From the NCBI GenBank assembly GCA_965206655.1, contig CBDBKC010000038.1:1798001-1862000 (forward strand): 64,000 nucleotides of DNA. The letters are read 5' to 3'. Position 1 is the stretch's first letter. The number at the start of each line of letters is the position of its first letter. The notes under the pieces are model-generated. The model searched no databases. It was not told the origin of the DNA and worked only from the letters and a program-made list of their open reading frames with translations. Positions 16,589-24,985 of this stretch are shown here, one piece after another. The stretch is from JAPPLB01 sp965206655. Its GTDB lineage: Bacteria > Acidobacteriota > Terriglobia > Bryobacterales > UBA6623. The position numbers and the translations under genes were made by a program.

Positions 16589-17755
16589 TTGGGAACCGTC
16601 GTTGTGAATCAGCAAGACGAGGCTGTCAAGACGGACTACTCACGTCTCGACCGTACTCCTTTCGCCCGCCACGCCGTAGGCGTCTTGCGGGCCATCGTAG
16701 TCGGCGCGGGAGCCTTGGGGAACGAGGTGGTCAAGGCCCTGGGGCTTGTGGGCGTCGGCGGGGTGCTTCTTGTCGACCCGGACTCGGTTGAGCCGAGCAA
16801 CCTGACGCGCTCCGTCTTGTTTCGCACCCCCGAAGCCGCCGGCCGCAATAAAGCTGAGGCTCTGCGAGACGCCTCGACCGCTCTTTTTCCAGATACAGGA
16901 TGGAGTGCCATTGGACTCGAGTTCGCCGATGTCGGCTTCGGGGAACTGGCGGCGGCCGACATCGTTTTCGGTTGTGTCGACAACGATATGGCGCGGCTCG
17001 AAATCGCCTACGCGGCCGCCAAACTCGATCGGCCCGTCTCCGATGGAGGACTAGGAGCGGCCGATACCGCGCGAGGCCGGGTCACCTGGTTTCCAGGGCG
17101 GCATGAGGCTTGCTATAGCTGTCGTCTCCGCTCACAGACCCGCCGCGAACTGCTCACGCAGTTGGAATCGCCCCGCTATTCCTGCTGGGGGGATCCGCCG
17201 GCGGCGGACGCCGAGTTTCTGTCCAGTACGCCGACGATGGCCGCTATCATTGGTTCGATGCAGGTCGAGATCGGCCTCAAGCACCTCCTTGAGCAACGCC
17301 GAAGCGGCGCCACGAGTAGTTTCTCGATCGACGTGAGTCTCTCGGCGCCGATCGCGATGAACAGCATCGAGTTAAAGCGAAGTCCCTCGTGTCCTTTCCA
17401 CGAGCAGCCTGAAGGCGTTCTTGTACCGGCCTCCGCGTCTGCGAACTTCCACGATATTCTGGCTTCCGCCCCCGCGCCGTTCCCGGGAGCCCGGCCCGTC
17501 GTTTTGCTCGACTGGCCGATCTGTACGCAAGCCGACTGCGAGGACTGCGGCCGTCGCTGGGAACCGTTCCGCCGCGCCGCCGCCCTGCGCCGCTCCGGGC
17601 GTTGCCCGTACTGCCGGTCACGCCGAGTCCGAGAGCATGACACGATTCAGCGGATCGATTCCAGCTCTGTCTGGGCGGCGCGGACACCCGCGGAGTTAGG
17701 CGTGCCGACTTCGCACCTCCACACCGTCGCTTTCGAGCAAGGGGACGCCTCGTGA
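16589..17755 (+). CDS. E1-like (ThiF/UBA) ubiquitin-activating protein with C-terminal zinc ribbon
   Basis: A 388-residue E1-like adenylating protein, expected to activate the C-terminal Gly of the Ubl encoded two genes downstream. The Rossmann P-loop is VVGAGALGNEVV (GxGxxG at 39-44). The family signature LVDPDSVEPSNLTRSVLF holds the Mg and Arg-finger residues (D63, D65, N71, R74), and FGCVDNDMAR is the crossover element. CYSC (175-178) and SCPFH (267-271) probably form the structural zinc site. The C-terminus adds a separate ribbon, CEDC and CPYC. The start is TTG at 16589 behind GGGAG. Its stop overlaps the next gene start (GTGA). Confidence 0.88.
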   Translation: MGTVVVNQQDEAVKTDYSRLDRTPFARHAVGVLRAIVVGAGALGNEVVKALGLVGVGGVLLVDPDSVEPSNLTRSVLFRTPEAAGRNKAEALRDASTALFPDTGWSAIGLEFADVGFGELAAADIVFGCVDNDMARLEIAYAAAKLDRPVSDGGLGAADTARGRVTWFPGRHEACYSCRLRSQTRRELLTQLESPRYSCWGDPPAADAEFLSSTPTMAAIIGSMQVEIGLKHLLEQRRSGATSSFSIDVSLSAPIAMNSIELKRSPSCPFHEQPEGVLVPASASANFHDILASAPAPFPGARPVVLLDWPICTQADCEDCGRRWEPFRRAAALRRSGRCPYCRSRRVREHDTIQRIDSSSVWAARTPAELGVPTSHLHTVAFEQGDAS

Positions 17756-18516
17756 ATACGCGCGGAATCGCCCTCTCCGTCGGCACCACCTTTGTCCTCG
17801 CGGTCACGCAACTCTTACTGGCGTTCGTATCCCCGATGGCGGCGGTGGCGGGTGGGCTGGTCGTTGGACTCGCCTGTTTTGGCATTCTGACGTTTTTCGA
17901 TGTTCAATTCGAAAACATCTGGACGCCTGTACTCTTGTCGTTCCTCGCGGCCTTGATCGGCGTGGCGATCTTCTACTTCTCCGCCGAAGGCGACCCTTGG
18001 ACAGTTTGGCTCGCTCCGGTTGTTGCGGCCGCCACGTCCGGGATGGTCGTGGCGATACGCAACATGGGTAAGCGGCGCTGTGAACTCTGTAACCGGCGCA
18101 TCTCGTCGAATGCGGTTTTGTTTCAATGTCCTCGCTGCGGATTGCAAGTGAGCGACCACGGCGAGTGCTGGGTCCACGAAGAACTGCGCTGCCGGCTGTG
18201 TGTTGAGAACCAAGTGCCTATCCTGCCCCCCGATCGCCGCTGGTGGGATCGCCAGTTGGGGCCTCGTGTCAGCCAAGGCCGCTGCCAGGTCACGATGGAA
18301 GATGCCGAAACAGCCGACTTGCGCGCCTGTCCGCATTGCGGACGCCTGCAGGGTACTCTGGCCTGGGACATGAAGAATGGCCAATGCGCCCGCTGCGGTT
18401 GGACGATAGAAGACCTTCCGGAACGATTACGCCCCTACGTTGCGGCGGTTGATCCCGACTATTGGGAGCAACAGCGCGGCCGTGGCCGCAGAGAATCATC
18501 TTCGCCGCAGTATTGA
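17752..18516 (+). CDS. Membrane-anchored RING-like/treble-clef zinc protein, candidate E3
   Basis: A 254-residue protein. Residues 1-103 hold four hydrophobic helices. Next comes a cysteine/histidine array with cross-brace spacing: C110-x2-C113, C126-x2-C129, H136, C139, H142, C147-x2-C150, compatible with a two-zinc RING-type fold. A second simple ribbon follows (C193-x2-C196, C212-x2-C215). RING-like proteins next to E1, E2 and Ubl genes are known from comparative genomics of bacteria, so an E3-like role at the membrane is the best reading (inference). It starts with GTG overlapping the E1 stop by 4 bp. The sequence does not show which residues bind zinc. Confidence 0.72.
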   Translation: MNTRGIALSVGTTFVLAVTQLLLAFVSPMAAVAGGLVVGLACFGILTFFDVQFENIWTPVLLSFLAALIGVAIFYFSAEGDPWTVWLAPVVAAATSGMVVAIRNMGKRRCELCNRRISSNAVLFQCPRCGLQVSDHGECWVHEELRCRLCVENQVPILPPDRRWWDRQLGPRVSQGRCQVTMEDAETADLRACPHCGRLQGTLAWDMKNGQCARCGWTIEDLPERLRPYVAAVDPDYWEQQRGRGRRESSSPQY

Positions 18517-18547
18517 GTTGCTAGAATCGCACAAGCAAGTCTGGATC

Positions 18548-18808
18548 ATGCCCAAGTATCAAATGTACTTCGACACCGTGAACGGCGAGACGCGATACAA
18601 CGTCGACATTGACGAAGACGAAACCCTGGCCGACGTTCTTGACGAAATCCTCTACGACCTTCAAGACCGTGGCGATGTGCTGCAAGGTGAAGGCGAGCCA
18701 CAGGTTGTGTGGTCGGGCGACTCTCTCGATTTCGATTCTTCCCTGTCGGGTCAAGGCGTCCGACCCAACGACGTGCTTCGTATCTCGACGGTCGCCCTGA
18801 ACGGCTGA
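18548..18808 (+). CDS. Ubiquitin-like/YukD-like beta-grasp protein
   Basis: An 86-residue protein with a ubiquitin-like plan: two beta strands (MPKYQMYFDTVNGETRYNVD), a helix (ETLADVLDEILYDLQDRGDV), then strands ending in RPNDVLRISTV. It is acidic and soluble. The last residues are ALNG, with a single terminal Gly free for adenylation, so no trimming protease is needed. That fits with the absence of a JAB gene here. It sits between the RING-like and E2 genes, 31 bp after the first. The start is ATG at 18548. It resembles the YukD/EsaB group and could also be a non-conjugated Ubl, but the E1 and E2 neighbours favour conjugation. Confidence 0.8.
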   Translation: MPKYQMYFDTVNGETRYNVDIDEDETLADVLDEILYDLQDRGDVLQGEGEPQVVWSGDSLDFDSSLSGQGVRPNDVLRISTVALNG

Positions 18809-18812
18809 GGGT

Positions 18813-19379
18813 TTGCCCGCCTCCCTGCGAGACCGCCGCATCGAGCAAGAGTGGCTTTTGCTCAATGAGCTGGCCACGACGAACCCGGATCTGCTGGAAG
18901 TTCTGCGCCGACGCAAGCTCGCTGATTCCGAAGATTTTGCGGTTCGTTTGAATGAGACGGAGGGGATCTTAGCCGGCGAACCGGCGGATATGCGAATCCG
19001 TGTTCACCACGTTCGATTATCGTTCCCGCGCTTCTACCCCACCTCGCCGCTCGAAGCTTATCTTTCCCAACCTGTAAAGCACCCGAACGTCGATCCGCGG
19101 AACGGTTTCGTCTGCCTCTGGACGAGGCATGGAACGGGCGAAACCGTCGTCGAGGCCCTCCGCCGACTGCAAGAAGTCATCGCCTGGAAGCGAATGAACC
19201 TCGACAGCGACCACCTCATGCAGCCCGAAACCATCGACTGGCATGCAACTGCAATCGAGGAAGAGCCCAATTTATTCCCGCTTGCCTACGAGCCGATCCA
19301 AGAGCTCAAAGACTTTCGCCTTGAGAAGGAGCGGTTTCGTCCGCCGCGCGCGCCGCGGAAGCGGTTGGAACCGCTGTGA
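18813..19379 (+). CDS. E2-like (UBC-fold) conjugating enzyme
   Basis: A 188-residue protein with a full E2 signature: HHVRLSFPRFYPTSP (beta strands and the FP-x-x-YP turn), then HPN at 90-92 and GFVCLW with the likely catalytic Cys at 101. Helix packing (ETVVEALRRLQEVIAW) follows. It would take the activated Ubl from the E1 as a thioester. The start is TTG at 18813, only 4 nt after the Ubl stop, so translation is coupled. The basic C-terminal tail (RPPRAPRKRLEPL) is extra. Family membership is clear, while the target is unknown. Confidence 0.87.
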   Translation: MPASLRDRRIEQEWLLLNELATTNPDLLEVLRRRKLADSEDFAVRLNETEGILAGEPADMRIRVHHVRLSFPRFYPTSPLEAYLSQPVKHPNVDPRNGFVCLWTRHGTGETVVEALRRLQEVIAWKRMNLDSDHLMQPETIDWHATAIEEEPNLFPLAYEPIQELKDFRLEKERFRPPRAPRKRLEPL

Positions 19380-19496
19380 GAGGCGCGGCCGGAGGCGGGA
19401 CGGTCCATCGAGATCCTCAAAGGGCCTGAAAACAGGGGCTGGTAACGTACTCGGCGAGAGGCGCGTTATCCTAGTCGTTGGAAGGGCTTGGTGAGT

Positions 19497-20966
19497 ATGA
19501 CAACGCGATCTGTTTTGGACTTGCCTGGGGTCCGGCAACTTCATTCGCGTAATCTTCTCTTTCCCGCTGTTGTGGTGCTCGTGGTCCTCGGAGTTTTATT
19601 GCAGGGCGCCTTCCTTCCCGTTGCCCCCGAATCGGCGGAAGCCGCCACCGAGCCACCGCCGCCGACGGTCTTCCGTCCCGATTTCGAAAAAACGCCACTG
19701 GCCTACGCCGCCGACTACTGGCTGCAAGTGGGAGAACAGTGGCGCCCCCACATCATCCTGGTGGGCCGAGACCAGACTCCGGCTATCGTTGTCGCGCCCC
19801 GGCTCGCTGTGAGTTCGATCCGCGCGGCGGATGACGTGATCGCCGAGGAGTTGGCGCTCGGTATGCGCGCGCCGAGTGGGATCGAAGCACCGGCGCCGGA
19901 AACCGAAGCTGAAGATGATGCCCCCGCGGTCGACAGTAGCGAAGAGGTTGTTGTCAATGAACCTCAGCGGCCCTATCGCCTCCTTTCGGTCGACACCGAA
20001 CACCAGGTGGCCGTTTTCGAACTCACGACTCCCCACAGGGCCGCGCCCGTTGCCGACCTGAGTGAGCTACAGTCCGGAGCCCATGCCATTGCGCTCAGCT
20101 TGACCTCCGAAGAGACGCTGCGGATTACGCCCGGCGCCGTCGTTTCCGCGCGGGTCGCAACCGACTACCCGGAGCAAGGCAGTCTTGTCGGCGATACTCT
20201 CGACCTTGCGGTCGCCTTCCCCGAGGAGACCCGCGTTGCCGCCGTGGTCGACCTCGATGGCGGACTGCTGGGCGTCGCTTTCGAAACGGGCAACGGCCTG
20301 CAGGTTACGCCCGCGCATCTGGTCCGCGACATTGCCCGCGAGGCGGGCGAATCGAAACCTTGCGTCAGCATCGAAACGCAGGACGTGAGCGAGCAGGTCC
20401 GAACCGTGCTTGGGATTAGAGAAGGTGTTTTCGTCGAGAGAGTTCGCAACGAGGCGTTCTTCCCCGAACCATCCATCCTGGCGGGCGACATCATCATGCG
20501 CTGGGCGGGAGACACCGTCCCCCGCCGTCAGGCGTTTGAGGAGTCGTACTTGGCCGGAGAACCCGGCGGTCTTGTGCGCTATCTCGTTTTGCGCGAGGGT
20601 CGCCGCATCGCGGGGGCGACCCGCATGCCGGGACCCCGCTGCCGGCCCGTCGGACACGGCATCGTTCCTTTCTCGCAACTGGGCGCGGTATTGAGCTGGC
20701 AGGCTGCTCCACCGGAATCCGTCGAAACGATGTCCGGCTGGCGTGTTATGAGCATTCTGGACGGCGCACCCGCTGCGAAAGCAGGCATAGAGCGAGGCGA
20801 CTTAATCGTAGCCGTACAAGGCCGCCGGCTCAGCGCGGATAATTTCCAGGAAAGTTTCGAGGATTTCGAAAAAGCTCCGCGCCCCGCGGTTTTCACGGTG
20901 CTCCGAAGCGGGCGACTGCAACTTTTGGCCGTCGCTCCCGAGCCTGCTCCCTCTCCGAGCGACTGA
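19497..20966 (+). CDS. Membrane-anchored trypsin-like (degenerate) and PDZ protein
   Basis: A protein of about 489 residues with an N-terminal anchor (LLFPAVVVLVVLGVLLQGAF). A trypsin/HtrA-like region follows, then two PDZ domains, the second clearly visible in GWRVMSILDGAPAAKAGIER. The catalytic triad looks lost. The usual GNSGGP loop reads VVDLDGGLLGV, with no nucleophilic Ser, and no TAAHC-like His is seen. It is therefore probably a scaffold or a substrate-binding pseudoprotease. GAAGGG-like ribosome sequence (19481-19486) permits starts at GTG 19491 or ATG 19497. It lies 117 bp after the E2 gene and 10 bp before the ClC gene. Confidence 0.75.
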   Translation: MTTRSVLDLPGVRQLHSRNLLFPAVVVLVVLGVLLQGAFLPVAPESAEAATEPPPPTVFRPDFEKTPLAYAADYWLQVGEQWRPHIILVGRDQTPAIVVAPRLAVSSIRAADDVIAEELALGMRAPSGIEAPAPETEAEDDAPAVDSSEEVVVNEPQRPYRLLSVDTEHQVAVFELTTPHRAAPVADLSELQSGAHAIALSLTSEETLRITPGAVVSARVATDYPEQGSLVGDTLDLAVAFPEETRVAAVVDLDGGLLGVAFETGNGLQVTPAHLVRDIAREAGESKPCVSIETQDVSEQVRTVLGIREGVFVERVRNEAFFPEPSILAGDIIMRWAGDTVPRRQAFEESYLAGEPGGLVRYLVLREGRRIAGATRMPGPRCRPVGHGIVPFSQLGAVLSWQAAPPESVETMSGWRVMSILDGAPAAKAGIERGDLIVAVQGRRLSADNFQESFEDFEKAPRPAVFTVLRSGRLQLLAVAPEPAPSPSD

Positions 20967-20976
20967 CCGTGTACCC

Positions 20977-22449
20977 ATGAGAAGTCTCATCCGGCGAACC
21001 CTGGAGCTGGCTCACAGGCTCGTGCCGCGCCTGCGTGCGATGGGCCGTCTGGGGCGTCGTGTTACCCCTGGATCTCCCGTCTGGGGCTGGGCGCTCATCT
21101 GGCTGCGCTCGTCGTTTCTGCCATCGCAGAACTACCTGATCATCCTCGCGGTCGTGGTCGGCATTTTGACGGGGTACGGCTCGGTCGGGTTCGTCCTGGT
21201 TTTGCATTGGATCGCCGACTTCGCGCAACAAACGGCCGCGGCGACCCTCGCGATGTTCGGCCCGGCCCAGCTCGTTCTGCTGCCGGCCATTGGCGGATTG
21301 GCTGTCGGCCCGCTGATCAATCGTTTCGCCAAGGAAGCGAAAGGTCACGGCGTCCCCGAAGTCATGACGGCCCTGGCGACCCGCGGCGGCATCATCCGCG
21401 CCCGTGTCGTGATGGTGAAAGTGATTGCGTCGTCGATGACGATCGGTTTTGGTGGCGCGGCCGGCCGCGAGGGCCCCATGGTCCAGATCGGTTCCGCGAT
21501 CGGTTCCACCATCGGCCAATGGGCGCGCTTGACCACGCGCAACGTACGCACTTTGGTCGCCTGCGGGGCCGCGGGCGGAGTCGCCGCCACGTTCAACGCA
21601 CCCATAGCCGGCGCGATCTTTTCGATGGAAGTATTGATGGGGCGCATTCAGACGGACTTTCTCCTTGTGTTGTTGACGTCCCTCAGCTCGAGTATCATCG
21701 CGCGTCACTACCTAGGTAACGCACCGGCCGTCAACGCACCGGGGTACTACCTGGTCAGTCCCGCCGAGATCCCGCTGTATTTCCTGATGGGGATCGTGAT
21801 CGGTTTGGCCGCGGTGGCCTACGTCCGCATGCTGTATGCGAGCGAAGATTTCTTCAATAACTGGAAGTTCCCCGAGTACCTCAAGCCGGCTGTGGGCGGC
21901 TTGCTCGTTGGGCTGATCTTGCGATTCTTCCCGCAAGTCTACGGATCCGGCTTTCCGGCCATCGAGTCAGCGGTTTGGACCCGTTATGGTTGGGGACTGC
22001 TTCTTTGCCTCTTCGCCGCCGAGATGCTGGCAAACTGTGCCACTCTTGGCTCCGGCGGATCCGGCGGCGTTTTCGCGCCGGGTCTTTACATGGGCGCCAT
22101 GCTGGGCGGCGCCTTCGGTGCGCTTGTACACACCCTCTATCCGGATTGGACCGCCACGTCGGGCGCCTACGCCATGGTCGGCATGGCGGCCTTTTTCGCG
22201 GCCGCGGCCAAAGCGCCCACTACATCTATCCTCATTCTTTTCGAAATGACGGGTGATTACCGCATCATGCTGCCGCTGATGGCGGCGACCGTGGGTAGCG
22301 TCTATCTCTCGCACCGGCTGATGCCCTACAGCATCTATATCCTCAAGCTAAATCGCCGCGGCATCGCTTACCCCTATTCGGAGGACGACACCGATACAGC
22401 TCGTCCTCCGACCATGGCGGTGCAGACGCCGGGGCGCGAATCGACCTAG
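20977..22449 (+). CDS. ClC-family chloride channel/antiporter
   Basis: A 490-residue membrane protein with the ClC selectivity motifs: GHGVPEV (in place of GSGIP), AAGREGPMVQIG (GREGP), GSGGSGGVFAPGL and SILILFEMTGDY. Around ten or more hydrophobic helices are present, and no C-terminal CBS domains, so it is a short bacterial type. The region after GRxGP has the usual TFNAPIAGAIFSMEV. Whether it is a channel or an H+/Cl- exchanger is not decidable here. It starts 10 bp after the PDZ gene and so is probably in the same transcript as the ubiquitin-like locus, though it may be a passenger. Confidence 0.92.
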   Translation: MRSLIRRTLELAHRLVPRLRAMGRLGRRVTPGSPVWGWALIWLRSSFLPSQNYLIILAVVVGILTGYGSVGFVLVLHWIADFAQQTAAATLAMFGPAQLVLLPAIGGLAVGPLINRFAKEAKGHGVPEVMTALATRGGIIRARVVMVKVIASSMTIGFGGAAGREGPMVQIGSAIGSTIGQWARLTTRNVRTLVACGAAGGVAATFNAPIAGAIFSMEVLMGRIQTDFLLVLLTSLSSSIIARHYLGNAPAVNAPGYYLVSPAEIPLYFLMGIVIGLAAVAYVRMLYASEDFFNNWKFPEYLKPAVGGLLVGLILRFFPQVYGSGFPAIESAVWTRYGWGLLLCLFAAEMLANCATLGSGGSGGVFAPGLYMGAMLGGAFGALVHTLYPDWTATSGAYAMVGMAAFFAAAAKAPTTSILILFEMTGDYRIMLPLMAATVGSVYLSHRLMPYSIYILKLNRRGIAYPYSEDDTDTARPPTMAVQTPGREST

Positions 22450-22479
22450 CTAAGCCGTTCGCGTGCCGATAAGGGTCAC

Positions 22480-22971
22480 GTGGAAACCGGCATCGTTGCG
22501 ACAGCCCGGAAAGACGAGCTCCCGGCCACGCAGGAAGACTTTCTTCAGGGTCTGCGCGGCATGTTGCGAGCTGGCTACCGTCCGCAAAGTTATCTTTTGG
22601 TCCGGTTCACGGATGAGCGAACCAAGGCCACGGCTGTCGATGATGAGCGTATAGCTCGCGAGACGCTTACCTCGCTGTGTAACGAATACGGGCCCGCTCG
22701 ACGGGCGTTCTACCTTGAAGTCACCGGCGACCCACCCGAACCAACCCTGCGAATCGAAGACCTCGTCGCCCAGGGCAGGCCCAGGATCGAGCAGAAATCC
22801 TGCTTCCGCGCCGGGGCCCTCACGTTCGAAGCACCGACTTGGGAATCCGAGGAACGCACTCACTCCCGCGATTGCAAGAACTCCGCAATCTTCCCCGGAT
22901 CGTTCGGCATCACCACCGGCTGGTTTCCGAACGTCGATTCCAGCTTCTCGCCGCCGGGAGTTTCAAGCTGA
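22480..22971 (+). CDS. Hypothetical protein, overlapping the thrC 3' end
   Basis: A 163-residue open frame that I do not recognise, starting with GTG at 22480 behind AAGGG. The first 130 residues have normal mixed composition with amphipathic helices (DERIARETLTSLCNEYGPARR). The last 37 run antisense to the end of thrC, so the true gene may be shorter or wrong. A competing minus-strand frame (22450-22863) begins at a GTGA overlap with the thrC stop but has poorer ribosome spacing and codon pattern. One of the two is probably real, and I favour the plus frame weakly. Confidence 0.35.
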   Translation: METGIVATARKDELPATQEDFLQGLRGMLRAGYRPQSYLLVRFTDERTKATAVDDERIARETLTSLCNEYGPARRAFYLEVTGDPPEPTLRIEDLVAQGRPRIEQKSCFRAGALTFEAPTWESEERTHSRDCKNSAIFPGSFGITTGWFPNVDSSFSPPGVSS

Positions 22972-24173
22972 CCTGTGTGGTAGTGGTAGACGTAGTCCGG
23001 GTCCTTAAGCAGATGCCCGGTGAGCACTCCCACCACGTCGGCATCTCCAGGTATTACGCCCTGGGTCCGCAGTTTCTTCGCTCCGGCGAGTGAAGCGGCC
23101 GAGGCGGGCTCGCAGCCGATGCCGCAACGCCCGATCACGGCCTTGGCGTCGGCGATCTCCTGCTCGGTGACGGACTCGACAACGCCACCGCTCGTTCGCA
23201 CTTCGTGCCGCGCTTTTTCCCACGAAACGGGGGCGCCGATACGAATGGCCGTCGCCAGGGTTTCCGGCGCTTCGATATTCTCGATCTCGCCTTCGACGTT
23301 GCTCTCGAACAGACCGAAGAACGGTGCCGAACCCGCCGCCTGCACCACCGCCAGTTTCGGCAGCCGGTCGATCACACCCACTTCCTTCAACTCACGAAAC
23401 CCCTTGCCGAGCGCCGAAACATTGCCCAGATTTCCTCCCGGTAAGACCACCCAATCCGGAACCTTCCATCCGCGCTGATCGAGCATCTCGATGGCGATGG
23501 TCTTCTGGCCTTCGATCCGAAACGGATTGATCGAGTTCAGTAGATAGATGCCCAACTCCTCCGTCAGCCGCCGCACCAGGGCCAGGATCTGATCGAAGTT
23601 CGCCTCGACCTGGATCGTGAGAGCACCGTATTCCAACGCCTGCGCCAGCTTGCCGTAGGCGATCTTGCCATGCGGCAGGAAGATCACCGCCTGCAAATCG
23701 CCCGCCGCCGCATAGGCCGACATCGATGCCGACGTATTTCCGGTCGAGACGCAGGCGACGCGCTTCATGCCGAGCCGTCGGGCCTGCGCAATGCCCGCCG
23801 TCATGCCGTTGTCCTTGAAAGAAGCCGATGGGTTATAGCCCTGATGCTTGAACTCGATCGCGTCGAGTCCCGCGTAGTCCGCCGCCCGTGAGGCCGAAAG
23901 CAGCGGCGTGTTACCCTCCCGCAGCGTGACGATCTGCGACGCGTCCTCCATAAACGGCAGCATCTCGCGGAAGCGCCACACCCCGCTCAGATCGAGCGGC
24001 TCCCGGCTCAGCCGCCGCGCGTCCCACATCGCCGTCAGATCCGTTGAGGATAGACCCCCAAAGTCATACTTCGCCTCCAGCAGCCCGGCACACTTTGGGC
24101 ACTGGTAGAGCACTTCATCGATCGGGTACCGCTCGGGGCAAGCGGGGTTGAAACAAACGAGTTCAGGGGACAT
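22860..24173 (-). CDS. thrC: Threonine synthase
   Basis: A 437-residue PLP enzyme that converts O-phospho-L-homoserine to threonine. The PLP lysine is in YNPSASFKDNGM, and the phosphate loop has VACVSTGNTSASMSAYAAAG. A zinc-like pair (CFNPAC, CPKC) at the N-terminus is typical of the archaeal-type subclass. Complete length. ATG start at 24173. No other threonine genes are adjacent. Confidence 0.95.
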   Translation of the reverse strand: MSPELVCFNPACPERYPIDEVLYQCPKCAGLLEAKYDFGGLSSTDLTAMWDARRLSREPLDLSGVWRFREMLPFMEDASQIVTLREGNTPLLSASRAADYAGLDAIEFKHQGYNPSASFKDNGMTAGIAQARRLGMKRVACVSTGNTSASMSAYAAAGDLQAVIFLPHGKIAYGKLAQALEYGALTIQVEANFDQILALVRRLTEELGIYLLNSINPFRIEGQKTIAIEMLDQRGWKVPDWVVLPGGNLGNVSALGKGFRELKEVGVIDRLPKLAVVQAAGSAPFFGLFESNVEGEIENIEAPETLATAIRIGAPVSWEKARHEVRTSGGVVESVTEQEIADAKAVIGRCGIGCEPASAASLAGAKKLRTQGVIPGDADVVGVLTGHLLKDPDYVYHYHTGQLETPGGEKLESTFGNQPVVMPNDPGKIAEFLQSRE

Positions 24174-24265
24174 GCTTTGCGCCAGGATTCTTCATCCCAT
24201 CAATGAGTCCGAGGGCGTTTGCCGGAGCGGTAGTTCGACCCTTCCCGAAGACGCGTCCACGCTCC

Positions 24266-24457
24266 TTAGGCGCCGCTCTCCGGGATGGACAACTTTCGAC
24301 AGATAACTCTAGCGAGAACATCGGAGATTTCGTTGTGTCTAGGTATGGCCTCGACGGCGCCGGTTGCCGGATTGCTCCATAACGAGTGTCCTCGCCCCTC
24401 GCGCTTCACATAGCAACCATGCCTTCGCAGATGCCGGAGCAGCGCGCTCCGCTTCAC
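24266..24457 (-). CDS. hicA: HicA-like mRNA interferase toxin
   Basis: A 63-residue double-stranded-RNA-binding-like toxin. It has the HicA pattern LLRHLRRHGCYVKREGRGHS with the active-site His before SLW and the later IPRHNEISDVLARVICRKL. It overlaps its partner by 4 bp (ATGA). The gene order antitoxin-toxin is a common HicBA order. The start is ATG at 24457. Confidence 0.87.
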   Translation of the reverse strand: MKRSALLRHLRRHGCYVKREGRGHSLWSNPATGAVEAIPRHNEISDVLARVICRKLSIPESGA

Positions 24458-24669
24458 TCCACAATCACCATGCCGCGCTCAGCGTCATCAGGAACCCCAC
24501 GAAGTGCGTCTTCGCGCCGGTCTTCCAGAATCAGGCCGATCGCGTCAGCCAGGCTCACCTTCGCTTCGTCCTTCGTTCGTCCCTGGCCGTTGGCGCCGGG
24601 AACCTCCGGGCAAAACGCGATGTACCAATCGCCGTCACGTTCAATGATGGCCGTGAATTCGTTTCGCAT
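24454..24669 (-). CDS. hicB: HicB-like antitoxin
   Basis: A 71-residue antitoxin with the HicB fold pattern: EFTAIIERDGDWYIAFCPEV, GANGQGRTKDEAKVSLADAI. Only the partial RNase H-like domain is present, without a separate DNA-binding HTH. The ATG at 24669 is chosen over an upstream GTG (24681) because the GGGAG ribosome site fits better. It is translationally coupled to hicA. Confidence 0.87.
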   Translation of the reverse strand: MRNEFTAIIERDGDWYIAFCPEVPGANGQGRTKDEAKVSLADAIGLILEDRREDALRGVPDDAERGMVIVE

Positions 24670-24985
24670 TGCCTTGCACACTCCCGGCGTGACTTCATTC
24701 TACGTGAAAAGATCTCACCTACCGGCTGGTTTCAACGAATCCGGCGGCCTCAAGCCGTCGTGGGACCTTCGCGGAAGGCGGCGGCCTGCTGCAAGCGGAG
24801 CAGTCGGCAGCCTTCCTGCTCGAAAATTTCGACGCCCTAAGGCCTTAAAACGCTTGCCGGGGACGAAACGGCCCTCCCGGCCGTTCAGGTATGTGATGGC
24901 TCCGCAGCTTGCCGCGCCGGACCTTTGGTTCATACCGTCTTAGGACGAACACCTTATCTCAACTCAACTATCGTTCCTCCTCAAA
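24670..24985. other. Intergenic, no supported gene
   Basis: About 316 bp between hicB and the GGDEF-EAL gene. Some short inverted repeats occur (GGCGGCGGCCTGCTGC with a partner GGAGCAGTCGGCAGCC near 24780-24815), but no gene is convincing. The promoters for both neighbours should lie here. I see no clear boxes. Confidence 0.5.

Noticed and set aside
16589..17755. E1-like protein as a MoeB/ThiF housekeeping enzyme
   Set aside because: It lies in one operon with E2, Ubl and RING-like genes and has an extra C-terminal ribbon, unlike sulfur-carrier E1 enzymes.
22450..22863. A minus-strand gene directly after thrC
   Set aside because: It has a GTGA overlap, but the ribosome site is too close and codon pattern is weaker than the overlapping plus frame. 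It cannot be excluded.
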